From Cohnella silvisoli (GTDB lineage: Bacteria; Bacillota; Bacilli; Paenibacillales; Paenibacillaceae), in NCBI RefSeq assembly GCF_021190915.1, contig NZ_JAIOAP010000002.1, forward strand, positions 434,001 through 498,000: a DNA stretch of 64,000 bases. The letters run 5' to 3'. Positions within the stretch are counted from its first letter, which is position 1. Every line of letters begins with the position of its first letter. The translations under genes were made by a program, and so were the position numbers. The notes beneath the pieces were generated by a model. It made no database searches and was not told where the DNA came from. It saw only the letters and a program-made list of their open reading frames with translations. Below, one piece after another: positions 37,323-48,517 of the stretch.

Positions 37323-38258
37323 ATGTCCGAACAACCGACCGCGATCTATGGCGGGCAGGCTGTAATAGAAGGCGTCATGTTCGCAGGCAAGCATGTTCAC
37401 GTAACCGCCGTGAGACGCAAAGATCAGCAGATTACTTTCTACGAAGTTCCTAAGAAACCGTCCAATTTCCTGCAAAAAGTGAAGAAAATCCCGTTCATCC
37501 GCGGAATAGTCGGGATCGTTGAATCAGCCGCCAAAGGCTCGCAGCATTTAACTTATTCCGCCGAAGCATACGCCGAGGACGAATCCGGCCCGGAAGAGGC
37601 CGCTAAACCGAAGCAAAAGGAACGCTGGAATTTGACGATGGTGCTTGGCGTTGCGCTCGTCGGCGTGCTCTCATTCGTCGTCGGAAAACTTATTTTTACT
37701 TTAGTACCCGCTTTCGTGGAAAGTTTGATCTTTGGACAAGCATTCGAGAATAAGATATTGCACAACCTACTCGAAGGCGCTATCAAAATCGTGTTCCTGC
37801 TCTGTTATCTCTGGTTTATATCCCAGACTCCTTTAATTAAGAGGCTTTTCCAATACCATGGCGCGGAGCACAAGGTCATTAGCGCATTCGAAGCAGGATC
37901 CGACCTGACCGTTGCCGACGTACAGAAATACAGCAGGCTTCATTACAGGTGCGGCAGCAGCTTTATTATTTTCACGGTGCTCGTTGGTGTCATCATCTAT
38001 TCGTTCTTCACTTGGGACACAATGGGAGAAAGAATCGTTCAGCGTATCCTTCTGCTGCCGGTCGTTCTTGGCGTTTCTTACGAGGTGCTTAGATGGACGA
38101 ACGCTTTGCGGGATATTCCGGTATTGAAGTGGCTTGGCGCCCCTGGATTGTGGCTGCAGCTGCTGACGACCAAAGAACCGAACGATGATCAAGTCGCCGT
38201 ATCCATCGCTTCTTTTAATCGGATGAGGGAATTGGATCGGCAAGTCAATCCATCCTAA
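37323..38258 (+). CDS. yqhQ: DUF1385 membrane protein (YqhQ-like)
   Basis: A 311-residue protein starting with YGGQAVIEGVMFAGKHVHVT, the hallmark of DUF1385. It has four hydrophobic segments, and FQYHGAEHKVISAFEAG and YSRLHYRCGSSFIIFTVLVG hold conserved His, Glu and Cys residues that might bind metal. The function is unknown. AGGTGG lies 6 bases before the ATG. It is divergent from yqhR. Confidence 0.9.
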   Translation: MSEQPTAIYGGQAVIEGVMFAGKHVHVTAVRRKDQQITFYEVPKKPSNFLQKVKKIPFIRGIVGIVESAAKGSQHLTYSAEAYAEDESGPEEAAKPKQKERWNLTMVLGVALVGVLSFVVGKLIFTLVPAFVESLIFGQAFENKILHNLLEGAIKIVFLLCYLWFISQTPLIKRLFQYHGAEHKVISAFEAGSDLTVADVQKYSRLHYRCGSSFIIFTVLVGVIIYSFFTWDTMGERIVQRILLLPVVLGVSYEVLRWTNALRDIPVLKWLGAPGLWLQLLTTKEPNDDQVAVSIASFNRMRELDRQVNPS

Positions 38259-38272
38259 TTGGGAGGAATAAT

Positions 38273-38584
38273 ATGCGAAGCAGAATCCAGCCTTGGTTTG
38301 CCGTCGTATTGGTGTTCATGGCCATCGGTTTGGCTAGTCGCTTGTACTCCGGATCTGCTCAGTCGTTGATCATTCCGCTAGTACTGGTTGCCATCGTATA
38401 CGTGCTGTATAAGTTCCCGCCAACAAAGTGGCGCAATCCGCCCCAGCGCGGGCGCACTTCAACTCGCGGCCCGCGGCCCGACTTTCGCCGCACGAGCGCG
38501 AAGACGGACAAACGCCGCACTTCGCCGTTTACGGTCATTGAAGGACGCAAAAACAAAGATGACGAGCCTCCTCGTTATCACTAA
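38273..38584 (+). CDS. small membrane protein with a basic tail
   Basis: A 103-residue protein with two hydrophobic segments (WFAVVLVFMAIGLASRLY, LIIPLVLVAIVYVLYKFPP) and a C-terminal half full of Arg, Pro and Thr. GGGAGG lies before the ATG and it is 14 bases after yqhQ, so the pair is an operon. I do not recognise the family; the basic tail could touch nucleic acid or lipid head groups. Confidence 0.75.
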   Translation: MRSRIQPWFAVVLVFMAIGLASRLYSGSAQSLIIPLVLVAIVYVLYKFPPTKWRNPPQRGRTSTRGPRPDFRRTSAKTDKRRTSPFTVIEGRKNKDDEPPRYH

Positions 38585-38587
38585 CAG

Positions 38588-38634
38588 AACCGCCTCGTTG
38601 GCAGGATGAATACCTGCTGCCGAGGCGGTTTTTA
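38588..38634 (+). terminator. yqhQ operon terminator
   Basis: AACCGCCTCGTTGGCAGG and CCTGCTGCCGAGGCGG form a stem followed by TTTTTA on the plus strand; it may serve the convergent patatin gene too. Confidence 0.85.
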
Positions 38635-39582
38635 TTTCGCAGTATTATTAATCGATACTTTGAGAGTGCCCAGCTTGCGATCCCAGCTTTGAAAAAACTT
38701 CTGCCCTGCCGCTAATCCCGATTCATACAGATCTTTGTTCAATTGCGGAGATAAATTAAACTGGGTACTGCTGACTCCAAGCGCGGGAATCTTGATCGTC
38801 CGGATAAGGTTATGTTTCTCGATATATCGCTCGTCATGCGCGCTGAGCATTGTATCGAACATCGCCTGGAACATCGTAATCGGCCCGCCGATCGGATGAG
38901 GCTGCGCCTCCGTGCGTCCGACCATCTGAAAACCGATAACCGGCATAGGCGCCCCTTCAAGCATATCGTCCTCGAACAACCACAAAGGAAAGTTGCTTAA
39001 TAAGCCCCCGTCTACGATGTAAGAAAATTTCGTCTTCACGGCATTTTTCTTGCGTTCCTTCAGCGGCTGCTTCAGGATGACAGGATCGAAGAAGTAGGGG
39101 ATGCTCGTGCTCATGCGGATCGCGCGGGCAATCGATAATTGGTGAGGCGCTATCCCATAATGCGTAATATCTTGCGGCAGGACGAGCAGTCGTCCATTCG
39201 TAATGTCCGAAGCGATAATTCGCAGTTTGTTGGCCGGTAAATCGCCGAAGTACCTAATTCCCTTAGCGATTAACAAACCGTCGATCCATCGTTCCAGCGC
39301 ATCGCCGGAATATAATCCTTTGCGCAGCAATAAGCGGATTGCCGGTCCGATAACTTTGATGTTGAAAAACGGACTTCTCTTAAGAAGCGTTCGGAAAGGC
39401 GTCTTCTCGATGACTTCCTTCAACTCCGTTGCCGAGTAGCCCGCCGCAATAAGCGCAGCGACGATACTCCCCGAAGAAGTACCCGCAACCCGGTTAAAGA
39501 CAACTCCGCAAACCTCGGCAGCACGCACCGCGCCAGTAAGCGATATGCCTTTAACGCCTCCGCCCTCGAACACCGCATTCAC
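38632..39582 (-). CDS. patatin-like phospholipase
   Basis: A 316-residue lipid acyl hydrolase. The oxyanion loop EGGGVKGISLTG is at the N-terminus, the nucleophile Ser is in VAGTSSGSIVAAL and the catalytic Asp is in IVDGGLLSNFPLWLFE. It has no signal peptide, so it acts inside the cell or is exported by another route. The start codon is GTG without a clear ribosome site. Its neighbours (yqhQ, mntR) do not suggest a pathway. Confidence 0.9.
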   Translation of the reverse strand: MNAVFEGGGVKGISLTGAVRAAEVCGVVFNRVAGTSSGSIVAALIAAGYSATELKEVIEKTPFRTLLKRSPFFNIKVIGPAIRLLLRKGLYSGDALERWIDGLLIAKGIRYFGDLPANKLRIIASDITNGRLLVLPQDITHYGIAPHQLSIARAIRMSTSIPYFFDPVILKQPLKERKKNAVKTKFSYIVDGGLLSNFPLWLFEDDMLEGAPMPVIGFQMVGRTEAQPHPIGGPITMFQAMFDTMLSAHDERYIEKHNLIRTIKIPALGVSSTQFNLSPQLNKDLYESGLAAGQKFFQSWDRKLGTLKVSINNTAK

Positions 39583-39673
39583 TGGAGTCGTCTGTACAGA
39601 AATCGCCTCCGTTCACCCGATTGCTTGCATCCGCACTCACTTACATCCATATGCCTGCTCCTATGGTGATATC

Positions 39674-39726
39674 ACCATTAAAAAAAGCCGCCGCTCCCCA
39701 GATTTCTCTGCAGGAACAGCAGCTTC
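39674..39726 (-). terminator. mntR terminator
   Basis: The minus-strand stem AAGCTGCTGTTCCTGCAGAG pairs imperfectly with TGGGGAGCGGCGGCTT and is followed by TTTTTTA, 24 bases after the mntR stop. Confidence 0.7.
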
Positions 39727-39749
39727 GTTTATTTACATTCGTTGGCTAT

Positions 39750-40172
39750 TCAGTCATTGTCCATCTCGGCTCGAATTTTGCTTAATTCCTCGCCGCGCAA
39801 TGGATCGCGATTGAAATACTCCACAAGCGTTTCGATGCATGTAATGGAATCCCAGCTAAGATGATGCTCGATTCCTTCCACGTCACCATAAATCTTATCT
39901 TCCTGAACCCCGATGATGTTCAGAAAGGTTTCCAACAGATGATGCCGGTCCACAAGCCTCTTGCCCATCTTCTTGCCCTTGTTCGTGAGGACGAGTCCGC
40001 GGTATTTTTCATAAATCAAGTAATTGTCCTTATCCAGCTTCTGTATCATCTTCGTAACCGATGAGGGATGCACTTCCAGCCCTTCGGCGATATCGGAGAC
40101 CCGGGCGTATCCCTTCTCGTCAATCAACCGATAAATCCGTTCCAAATAATCTTCCATGCTTGGGGTTGGCAA
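39750..40172 (-). CDS. mntR: manganese-responsive transcriptional regulator MntR
   Basis: A 140-residue DtxR-family regulator. The winged helix is [20 protein letters not shown] and [20 protein letters not shown]. The metal-binding and dimer domain has [17 protein letters not shown] and [17 protein letters not shown], with the His/Glu/Asp ligands of MntR. The TTG start has GGGGG 7 bases upstream. It would repress manganese uptake genes, none of which is obvious here. Confidence 0.9.
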   Translation of the reverse strand: MPTPSMEDYLERIYRLIDEKGYARVSDIAEGLEVHPSSVTKMIQKLDKDNYLIYEKYRGLVLTNKGKKMGKRLVDRHHLLETFLNIIGVQEDKIYGDVEGIEHHLSWDSITCIETLVEYFNRDPLRGEELSKIRAEMDND

Positions 40173-40285
40173 CGCAAATCCCCCTTTCCTTGAATATCAT
40201 ACACTGCGGCGAGGGGGCGGGGCAAGTCCCGATCTGCCAAATAGAATCGGGATAACCGCAATAAAATCGAATATTTCACGTGACA

Positions 40286-40996
40286 CTAAAATTTCAGCCA
40301 CTCCGGCGTAATGCTCTGCAGCCATATCGTGATGGAGGTCATTCTGTCCGTAAACAGCAATACCCCCATGAGGATCATTATCGCGCCGCCGATCTTCATG
40401 AGCGCGTTCGAATATTTCAGAATCCAGCGGGTCGAGCCTAGGAAAAAGGCAAGTACGAAAAACGGAACCGCGAATCCGAGCGAATAAGCGGTCGTTAATC
40501 CAACCCACGTCCCGGGATGACTCGCGGCAAGCAGCAAAATGGAGCCTAATATCGGGCCTACGCAAGGAGACCATCCAGCCGCAAAACCAACGCCGAATAC
40601 GAACGAACCGAGGTATCCTGCCGGCTTCCACTTGAGATTCATTTTCCTCTCCTTCATGAGGAGTTGAGGCTGAAAGATTCCCATAAGGAAAAGCCCCATC
40701 AATACGATAAATATCGCCGATATTTTGCGTATCGAGTCTTGATGATCACGGAATGCGTCCGAGAAAGCATTGGCGCCATAGGCAAGCGTAAAGAAAACGG
40801 CCGAAAAACCGAGAATGAAGAAAAACGTATGGCTCATCGTCTTGAAACGCATGCTTCTGCTCGTATCCGTCTTGATTTGATTTACGGAAACGCCAGTTAT
40901 GTAAGATAAATACGCGGGATATAATGGCAAGCAGCAAGGGGAAATAAAAGAGGCAAGCCCTGCCGCGAAAGCGATTCCCACGTTAACGTCCGTCAT
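40286..40996 (-). CDS. ccdA: cytochrome c biogenesis protein CcdA
   Basis: A 236-residue membrane protein with six hydrophobic segments that passes reducing power across the membrane to extracytoplasmic thiol proteins. The paired Cys motifs are in ASFISPCCLPLYPAYLSYIT and GFAAGWSPCVGPILG. TAAGGAGG lies before the ATG. In Bacillus CcdA serves cytochrome c maturation and spore formation. It lies between mntR and the zinc transporter, not beside resA or resBC. Confidence 0.93.
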   Translation of the reverse strand: MTDVNVGIAFAAGLASFISPCCLPLYPAYLSYITGVSVNQIKTDTSRSMRFKTMSHTFFFILGFSAVFFTLAYGANAFSDAFRDHQDSIRKISAIFIVLMGLFLMGIFQPQLLMKERKMNLKWKPAGYLGSFVFGVGFAAGWSPCVGPILGSILLLAASHPGTWVGLTTAYSLGFAVPFFVLAFFLGSTRWILKYSNALMKIGGAIMILMGVLLFTDRMTSITIWLQSITPEWLKF

Positions 40997-41014
40997 GATG
41001 GTTCCTCCTTAAGG

Positions 41015-41824
41015 CTAGGCCCGCCTAATTTGTGTTCCCAGGATGGATACGGCAAGTATGCCGATTAGCAGCAGTACGATCGTCCCGCCGGGAGCTAGAT
41101 TCCATATCCCGGCCATCCATAAACCGGCTAGGACGGCTGCCTCCCCGATCACGACCACAAGGATGACGGCTTGCTTGAAGCTGCGAGACAGCGTTAGGCT
41201 GCAAGCGGCCGGAATCGTGAGCAAAGCGGAAACGAGCAAAGCCCCCACGATCTTAATGGATGCGCTGATGACCAACGCCGTCAAGATGCTAAGCATGATG
41301 TTGAAATATTTAACGGGCAAACCGCTTACCGCGGCCGCATCCTCGTCAAAGGTAAGCAGGAAAAGCTCTTTCTTATTTATAAGCACCATTGTCAATACGA
41401 TGACCGTTACTCCTGCAATGACCGCTAAATCCGTGGAGTCGAGCGTATAGATGCTGCCGAATAAATACGAGCTTACATTGAGATTAAAGCCTTTTCCCAT
41501 CGTAAACAACAAGGATGCGAGCGCAATACCGCCCGACATAATAATGGCAATCGATAATTCGGCATAAGTGCGGTATGTGCGACGCAGGACCTCGATGGCG
41601 AAGGATGCGAGTATGGCAAAGACGAGTCCGACCGCAACCGGGTACACGTTGATTAGAAATCCGAGAGCGACTCCGGCAATGCTGACATGCGCCAGCGTAT
41701 CGCCAATCATCGCAAGCCGCCTGAGCACGAGAAACAGCCCCATTAGCGGGGCAGTTACCGCAATCAAAGCGCCCCCGATTAGAGCCCTCTGGAAAAATTC
41801 AGCCGTTAAAATATCCAACCTCAA
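41015..41824 (-). CDS. znuB: zinc ABC transporter permease ZnuB
   Basis: A 269-residue ABC-3 family permease with about eight membrane segments. It has the family stretch RRLAMIGDTLAHVSIAGVAL near the N-terminus and GALLVSALLTIPAACSLTL further on. The TTG start directly follows the znuC stop. It forms an operon with znuC and znuA. Confidence 0.92.
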   Translation of the reverse strand: MRLDILTAEFFQRALIGGALIAVTAPLMGLFLVLRRLAMIGDTLAHVSIAGVALGFLINVYPVAVGLVFAILASFAIEVLRRTYRTYAELSIAIIMSGGIALASLLFTMGKGFNLNVSSYLFGSIYTLDSTDLAVIAGVTVIVLTMVLINKKELFLLTFDEDAAAVSGLPVKYFNIMLSILTALVISASIKIVGALLVSALLTIPAACSLTLSRSFKQAVILVVVIGEAAVLAGLWMAGIWNLAPGGTIVLLLIGILAVSILGTQIRRA

Positions 41825-42607
41825 CTAACCTTCTTTCCGCAAGGAGTGCAGCAAATCCGTTCCATCGCAATCTTCCAAATCGTGCGAGTGGCGAACGTAG
41901 AACGAGAGCTTGCCGCATTTTTCTTTGGGCTCCTGCCCCAGATACGAACGAACCATATCCATGTCGTGGGAAACCATCAGAAAAGTAATGTTGTGCCGTT
42001 GGTGCATATGCTTGATCAGATGGAAAAAGCTTTGCTGCGTCTCGATATCGATACCGGACAAAGGTTCATCCAGTATAAGCAGCTTCGGATTATTAATAAG
42101 CGCGCGGGCAAGGAATACGCGTTGCTGCTGACCGCCTGACAGCGCCCCGATTCTTTTGTCGCCCAGATCCTGAATTTTGAGCGCCCCAAGCGCATCCTCG
42201 CACCGGCTTACGTCTTCTTTGGACAGCCGCTTAAACAGCTTCTTGCGGCCATACAGCCCGGACAATACGACTTCCCTCACCGTCGCCGGGAAAAGGGGGT
42301 TGAAATGGTTTCTTTGCGGGACGTAACCGATATGATTCCAATCCTTGAACTGTCCGGAGGGAATTCCGAACAAGGAAATCGCCCCTTGCTGCGGACGAAT
42401 CAATCCAACGATCATCCGCAGCAAGGTCGTTTTTCCGGCTCCGTTGGACCCGATTAAACCGACGAAATCGCGTTCCTTGATCGTAAAAGAGACATCGGAG
42501 AGAATAGTCTGGGAATCGACGGAAAAAGATATGTTGTCCAATCTGATGATCTCTTGATGGCATCCTGGCTGCTGCTGCGACTGCAGCAAACCCGCGTTCA
42601 TACTCAT
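41825..42607 (-). CDS. znuC: zinc ABC transporter ATP-binding protein ZnuC
   Basis: A 260-residue ATPase. Walker A is LIGSNGAGKTTLLRMIVGL, the signature is LSGGQQQRVFLARALI, Walker B is KLLILDEPLSGID and the H-loop is MVSHDMD. The MSMNAG ATG has GGAGG 8 bases upstream, better than the GTG three codons earlier. The C-terminal tail has HSHDLEDCDG, a His/Asp/Cys group that might sense metal. Confidence 0.93.
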   Translation of the reverse strand: MSMNAGLLQSQQQPGCHQEIIRLDNISFSVDSQTILSDVSFTIKERDFVGLIGSNGAGKTTLLRMIVGLIRPQQGAISLFGIPSGQFKDWNHIGYVPQRNHFNPLFPATVREVVLSGLYGRKKLFKRLSKEDVSRCEDALGALKIQDLGDKRIGALSGGQQQRVFLARALINNPKLLILDEPLSGIDIETQQSFFHLIKHMHQRHNITFLMVSHDMDMVRSYLGQEPKEKCGKLSFYVRHSHDLEDCDGTDLLHSLRKEG

Positions 42608-42661
42608 GGAGGGCACCTCCTCTTTCTAAGCTCCCGTAGGTATCAATCCTTCTATGTTAGT

Positions 42662-43627
42662 TCACTGCAGTGCCTTCTGCAAGTTTTCCAAATTGCGCTC
42701 CATTAATGTGATATACGTTTCCCCTGCTTTCTCCTGCTCCGGGGTCAAACCTTCCAACGGATTAAGCACAAGCGTATCCACGTGCGCTTCACTGGCGAGC
42801 GTGTCGGCCAATTGTTCGGAAACGAGCTCTTCGAAGAAAATATATGGGATCTTGTGCTCTTTTACGAATTTCGCGATATCCAGCAGATCCTGAGATCTCG
42901 GCTCCGCCTCGGGAGACAAGCCCATGATCGCAATCTGGTTCAGTTTATAGTCGCGGCACAAATAACCGAACGCTTGGTGGGATACGACGATATCGCGCCG
43001 CTCGTATCCGGATAATTGTTGCGTGAATTTGGCGTCCAGCTGTTTCAAACGGTGTTCAAGATCCGCATATCGCGTATCGTATTCCTTCCCGTTTGCTGGA
43101 TCGGCTTTGACGAACGCATCGCGGATATTGGCCGCCATCACGATAGCCGAGCGCGGACTAACCCACGTGTGGGGATCCACGTCAAGATCGGAATGACCGG
43201 GCTTCGCCTCGCCAGCGTGACCTTCTTCGGGATTTCCTTGGATCAACTGAATTCCTTTACTTGCTTCAACCGTCATTACTTTGCTGTCGGAGCCTAAGCC
43301 ATGAAGAAAATCGTCGACCCAGCCCTCTAGGCCGGCACCGTTATATAGAAACAATTGCGCTTTGGACACGGCATCCAAATCCCGGCTTTTCGGCGTCCAA
43401 TCGTGCGGTTCTACCCCGGCAGCTATTAAATTGACGACGTGGACGCGATCCCCGCCGATCTCTTTGGCAAAATAATAGAGCGGATAGAAACTCGTTACAA
43501 CGTTAATCTTACCGTCTGCTTGTTCGGTCTTACCGCTGCCGCCGCTTCCGCATCCGGATAATAACGCCGCAATCGATAAGCATATGCTAAATAGGAATAG
43601 TTTCGATCGTCTCGATGAGCTAGTCAT
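42662..43627 (-). CDS. znuA: zinc ABC transporter substrate-binding lipoprotein ZnuA
   Basis: A 321-residue cluster 9 solute-binding protein. The signal peptide ends in the lipobox LLSGC. The metal-binding His residues are in AGVEPHDWTPKSRDLD, DVDPHTWVSPR and VVSHQAFGYL. A short loop with His (EEGHAGEAKPGHSD) before the second His resembles the zinc-type loop but is poor in His. AAGGGGA lies before the ATG. A Zur-like box upstream supports zinc over manganese. Confidence 0.92.
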   Translation of the reverse strand: MTSSSRRSKLFLFSICLSIAALLSGCGSGGSGKTEQADGKINVVTSFYPLYYFAKEIGGDRVHVVNLIAAGVEPHDWTPKSRDLDAVSKAQLFLYNGAGLEGWVDDFLHGLGSDSKVMTVEASKGIQLIQGNPEEGHAGEAKPGHSDLDVDPHTWVSPRSAIVMAANIRDAFVKADPANGKEYDTRYADLEHRLKQLDAKFTQQLSGYERRDIVVSHQAFGYLCRDYKLNQIAIMGLSPEAEPRSQDLLDIAKFVKEHKIPYIFFEELVSEQLADTLASEAHVDTLVLNPLEGLTPEQEKAGETYITLMERNLENLQKALQ

Positions 43628-43640
43628 GTTAAATCCCCTT

Positions 43641-43659
43641 AATCGTAATCATTATTATT
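43641..43659 (-). promoter_or_regulatory. Zur box upstream of znuACB
   Basis: AATCGTAATCATTATTATT (plus strand) resembles the Zur operator (AAATCGTAATNATTACGATTT), with one full half-site and a weaker second half, 14 bases before the znuA start. Confidence 0.65.
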
Positions 43660-43697
43660 AACTTAACCGATTATATCCCCCTCACCTTGCACTGTCA

Positions 43698-43737
43698 ACA
43701 AAAAGACCCTGCCTTAACGAACAGGGCGGGTCTTCTG
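43698..43737 (-). terminator. metG terminator
   Basis: The minus-strand stem AAGACCCGCCCTG and its near complement (GCAGGGTCTT) are followed by TTTG, 16 bases after the metG stop. Confidence 0.75.
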
Positions 43738-43752
43738 CTAACAGTGTAAGCT

Positions 43753-46101
<2,349 letters not shown>

Positions 46102-46107
46102 TGCCAA

Positions 46108-46137
46108 AATATAACCGACTTGCTTCACCGATGTCAA
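46108..46137 (-). promoter_or_regulatory. sigma-A promoter of the metG leader
   Basis: TTGACA (46132-46137), 18 bases, TATATT (46108-46113) on the minus strand. The -35 begins only 17 bases after the stop of the upstream dehydrogenase gene. Confidence 0.8.
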
Positions 46138-46153
46138 GCCTGAAGGCCGCCAT

Positions 46154-47332
46154 TCAAAGAAAAGACTTCAGCTCTTCAGGATGACTATGTTCTCGTTTTA
46201 AGCGCACGTAATAAGCGACGATTCGCTCGATCGCCGGATCGCCCGACTCCATTCCCCCGATTTCCCGCAAGCAGGCGGCTGGCCCGGCTTCCCGCAAGCG
46301 CCTCCTCAACTCGGCTTCCCGCGTCTCCCCATACCATAGCGCGGCTGCGCTGACGAGACAAAGCGGTGCCGTCTCCCCGCCAGCCTCCCTAACGAGACGA
46401 AGCGGTGCCATCAGACGTTCGTCCGGACCCAACTTCCGGATCACGTCCCTGGCGTTCCGGTCGATGTCGTCGCGAATATCGGGATTGCGAAACTTGGACA
46501 GCGCTTGTTCGGCAAAAAGCATCTGTTCTGGTAAAGGAATGTCCAGCTTTAGCGAAAGCGCTGAGTTCAAAGGACCCAACGTCCGATCCAGCACGACGGT
46601 AATATCGGGGTCATTCGCGGCTTCCGAATAACTTGAATAATCTTTCCAGACTCCTAAGTAAGCTATGCATGCGCTGATGCAGTTGTAAGTATAAATTTTG
46701 CGTGTAAGCAGCTCCCGCATGCGCGGCTCCGCGACCATGCCCGAAAGCAGCAATGACGAGGGCAATCGAAGGGAGTCTACCGGCAGCTTGTCAAAGCTTT
46801 CCGACAATATATCGAGCCTTGTGCCGGGAAGATCAACCGTCGAGCAGAATACCGCCGCTTCCGCCACTCTAACCGCATCCTGTGGAATTCCCGCTTCTCG
46901 GCAAGCGATTTCGAGCGTTTCTCCAGGCCGAACGCCGTTCTCACAAGTTAAGACGTGCAACGGTTTCATTCTCGGCATATGCAAAATACGCGCGATATCC
47001 GTTGCCACTCTCCCTAAGTTTTGTTCCCCTACCGCCGTTATCATCAAATCGGCTTTCGCAATCAGATCAGCAGCACCGTCGCTTCCAGCCACCGCAGCAT
47101 CCTTCAGCTCAATCCAGACCGGAGAGCGTTCCCCCCCGAAAAAATGGACTCCGTATTTCAAGTCCTCCCGCAGGTAACGCACGAGCAACTCGTTCGCGTC
47201 TATAAAGAATAAGTCCACAGCCGAACCTGACAACAAACGTGCGGCGAACCCGCGTCCCGTTCTTCCGGCTCCGATCACTACGACGTTAAGAATACGGATA
47301 CCATCCGTCGGTAAACCGCCCTTTCGTGTCAT
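46154..47332 (-). CDS. long-chain polyol-phosphate dehydrogenase-like protein, second copy
   Basis: A 392-residue protein of the MtlD/UxuB (long-chain mannitol dehydrogenase) family. The Rossmann motif VVVIGAGRTGRGFAARLL is near the N-terminus. The C-terminal domain holds RKIYTYNCISACIAYLG, equivalent to the K-x4-N-x2-H active site, with Ser where His is normally found. It overlaps the upstream paralog as ATGA. The substrate is unknown; a sugar or polyol phosphate is likely given the kinase in the same operon. It is about as long as MtlD and not truncated. Confidence 0.75.
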   Translation of the reverse strand: MTRKGGLPTDGIRILNVVVIGAGRTGRGFAARLLSGSAVDLFFIDANELLVRYLREDLKYGVHFFGGERSPVWIELKDAAVAGSDGAADLIAKADLMITAVGEQNLGRVATDIARILHMPRMKPLHVLTCENGVRPGETLEIACREAGIPQDAVRVAEAAVFCSTVDLPGTRLDILSESFDKLPVDSLRLPSSLLLSGMVAEPRMRELLTRKIYTYNCISACIAYLGVWKDYSSYSEAANDPDITVVLDRTLGPLNSALSLKLDIPLPEQMLFAEQALSKFRNPDIRDDIDRNARDVIRKLGPDERLMAPLRLVREAGGETAPLCLVSAAALWYGETREAELRRRLREAGPAACLREIGGMESGDPAIERIVAYYVRLKREHSHPEELKSFL

Positions 47333-48513
47333 TTCAACCAGCCCTTCCGCTTCAAATCGGCTATTCCTTCTTTCACTAGCGCAGCGAGCGGGTCTTCGGC
47401 TGGCAAACCGCAAACATGGTAGAGGATGGAGTCAATGCCTTCCTCCGTCAATCTTCGCTTCAGCTCCGGAGCGGAGGGATCATCGGGATTGCCGGACTCG
47501 TAATAAATAGCCGCCGCAATCGCTGTCGCTAAAGAAACCGGCTGTACGCCGTAATTCATGCAAAGGCGGGCTGAGCCGACCAACCGATCGTCTTGGCCTA
47601 GCTTTCGTATCGGGTCGCGAGCATTTCGCTCGACGTAATCGATGATGCTCCTGTCCTGCAGTTTCCTTCTGGAGGAATCCGCGAAAGCGAGCTGCTCCGT
47701 TTCCAAGATGCCGTATTTGCGGGCGAGCGCTTTACCCGTTTCCCGATACACTCCGTCCAGAATACGGACGATTTCCGGATCCGAGGCCGCTTCGGCGATG
47801 AGGCGGTGGCCCCGCAAGCATCCGAGGTAGGAAACCGTACCGTTCGCTGCGTTGTAAGTGTAAAACTTCCGTTCGAGAAAGCCTGCAAATCCGTCGATGT
47901 AGCGGACACCAGGAATAGATGGCGGCGTTCCCCTGAAACGCTCCCGGTCTACCGGAAGCTCCCAGTAATCCTGAACGTATACGCCGAGCGGATCCTCCGC
48001 AGCTTGTTCCGGCGTCGGCTCCACGGCCGAACGCATGACGACGGCTTCGGTCACGCCGATCTGATCATCGAACCGTCGAGCCGCCTCCGCCGGCAAAACG
48101 GAACGTATCGCCTCCCTTAAGCTTAGGGCAGGCTCTTTCCAATTTTCGCACGTAACGAGCGTAAGCGGACGTGTCCAGTTCGGATCCTCGAACAATCGTC
48201 CGAACGCGTCCCCCAACGTCAGCCCAAGCGCTGTTAGATGTTTGCCCCCCACGGATGTGAACGCGACATCCGCGCCTCGCAGCGCCTTCGCCACCTTATC
48301 CGTATCTTGAAGCTGCAGACATTCGTAATCGCTTATTATTGCGTTTTTGTCCGATGCCCCCATGACATGAACCCGGTATTTTTGTTGTTTGTTCATTAAC
48401 TGTACGAGACTTGGATTGACTTCTACGAACGTCACTTCGTATCCGCCGGCTTGCAGCAAGTGAGCCACAAAACCTCGCGCAATTTTGCCTGCTCCGAAGA
48501 TAACTCCTTTCAT
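47329..48513 (-). CDS. long-chain polyol-phosphate dehydrogenase-like protein (MtlD family)
   Basis: A 394-residue NAD(P)-dependent dehydrogenase-like protein. It begins MKGVIFGAGKIARGFVAHLL, which is close to mannitol-1-phosphate 5-dehydrogenase. The active-site region RKFYTYNAANGTVSYLG keeps Lys and Asn but has Asn in place of the catalytic His of K-x4-N-x2-H. The ATG has AAGGGG upstream and follows the kinase stop by five bases. It and the next gene are paralogs, perhaps with different substrates or working as a pair. No mannitol phosphotransferase genes are nearby, so a simple mannitol role is doubtful. Confidence 0.8.
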   Translation of the reverse strand: MKGVIFGAGKIARGFVAHLLQAGGYEVTFVEVNPSLVQLMNKQQKYRVHVMGASDKNAIISDYECLQLQDTDKVAKALRGADVAFTSVGGKHLTALGLTLGDAFGRLFEDPNWTRPLTLVTCENWKEPALSLREAIRSVLPAEAARRFDDQIGVTEAVVMRSAVEPTPEQAAEDPLGVYVQDYWELPVDRERFRGTPPSIPGVRYIDGFAGFLERKFYTYNAANGTVSYLGCLRGHRLIAEAASDPEIVRILDGVYRETGKALARKYGILETEQLAFADSSRRKLQDRSIIDYVERNARDPIRKLGQDDRLVGSARLCMNYGVQPVSLATAIAAAIYYESGNPDDPSAPELKRRLTEEGIDSILYHVCGLPAEDPLAALVKEGIADLKRKGWLK

Positions 48514-48517
48514 AGAT

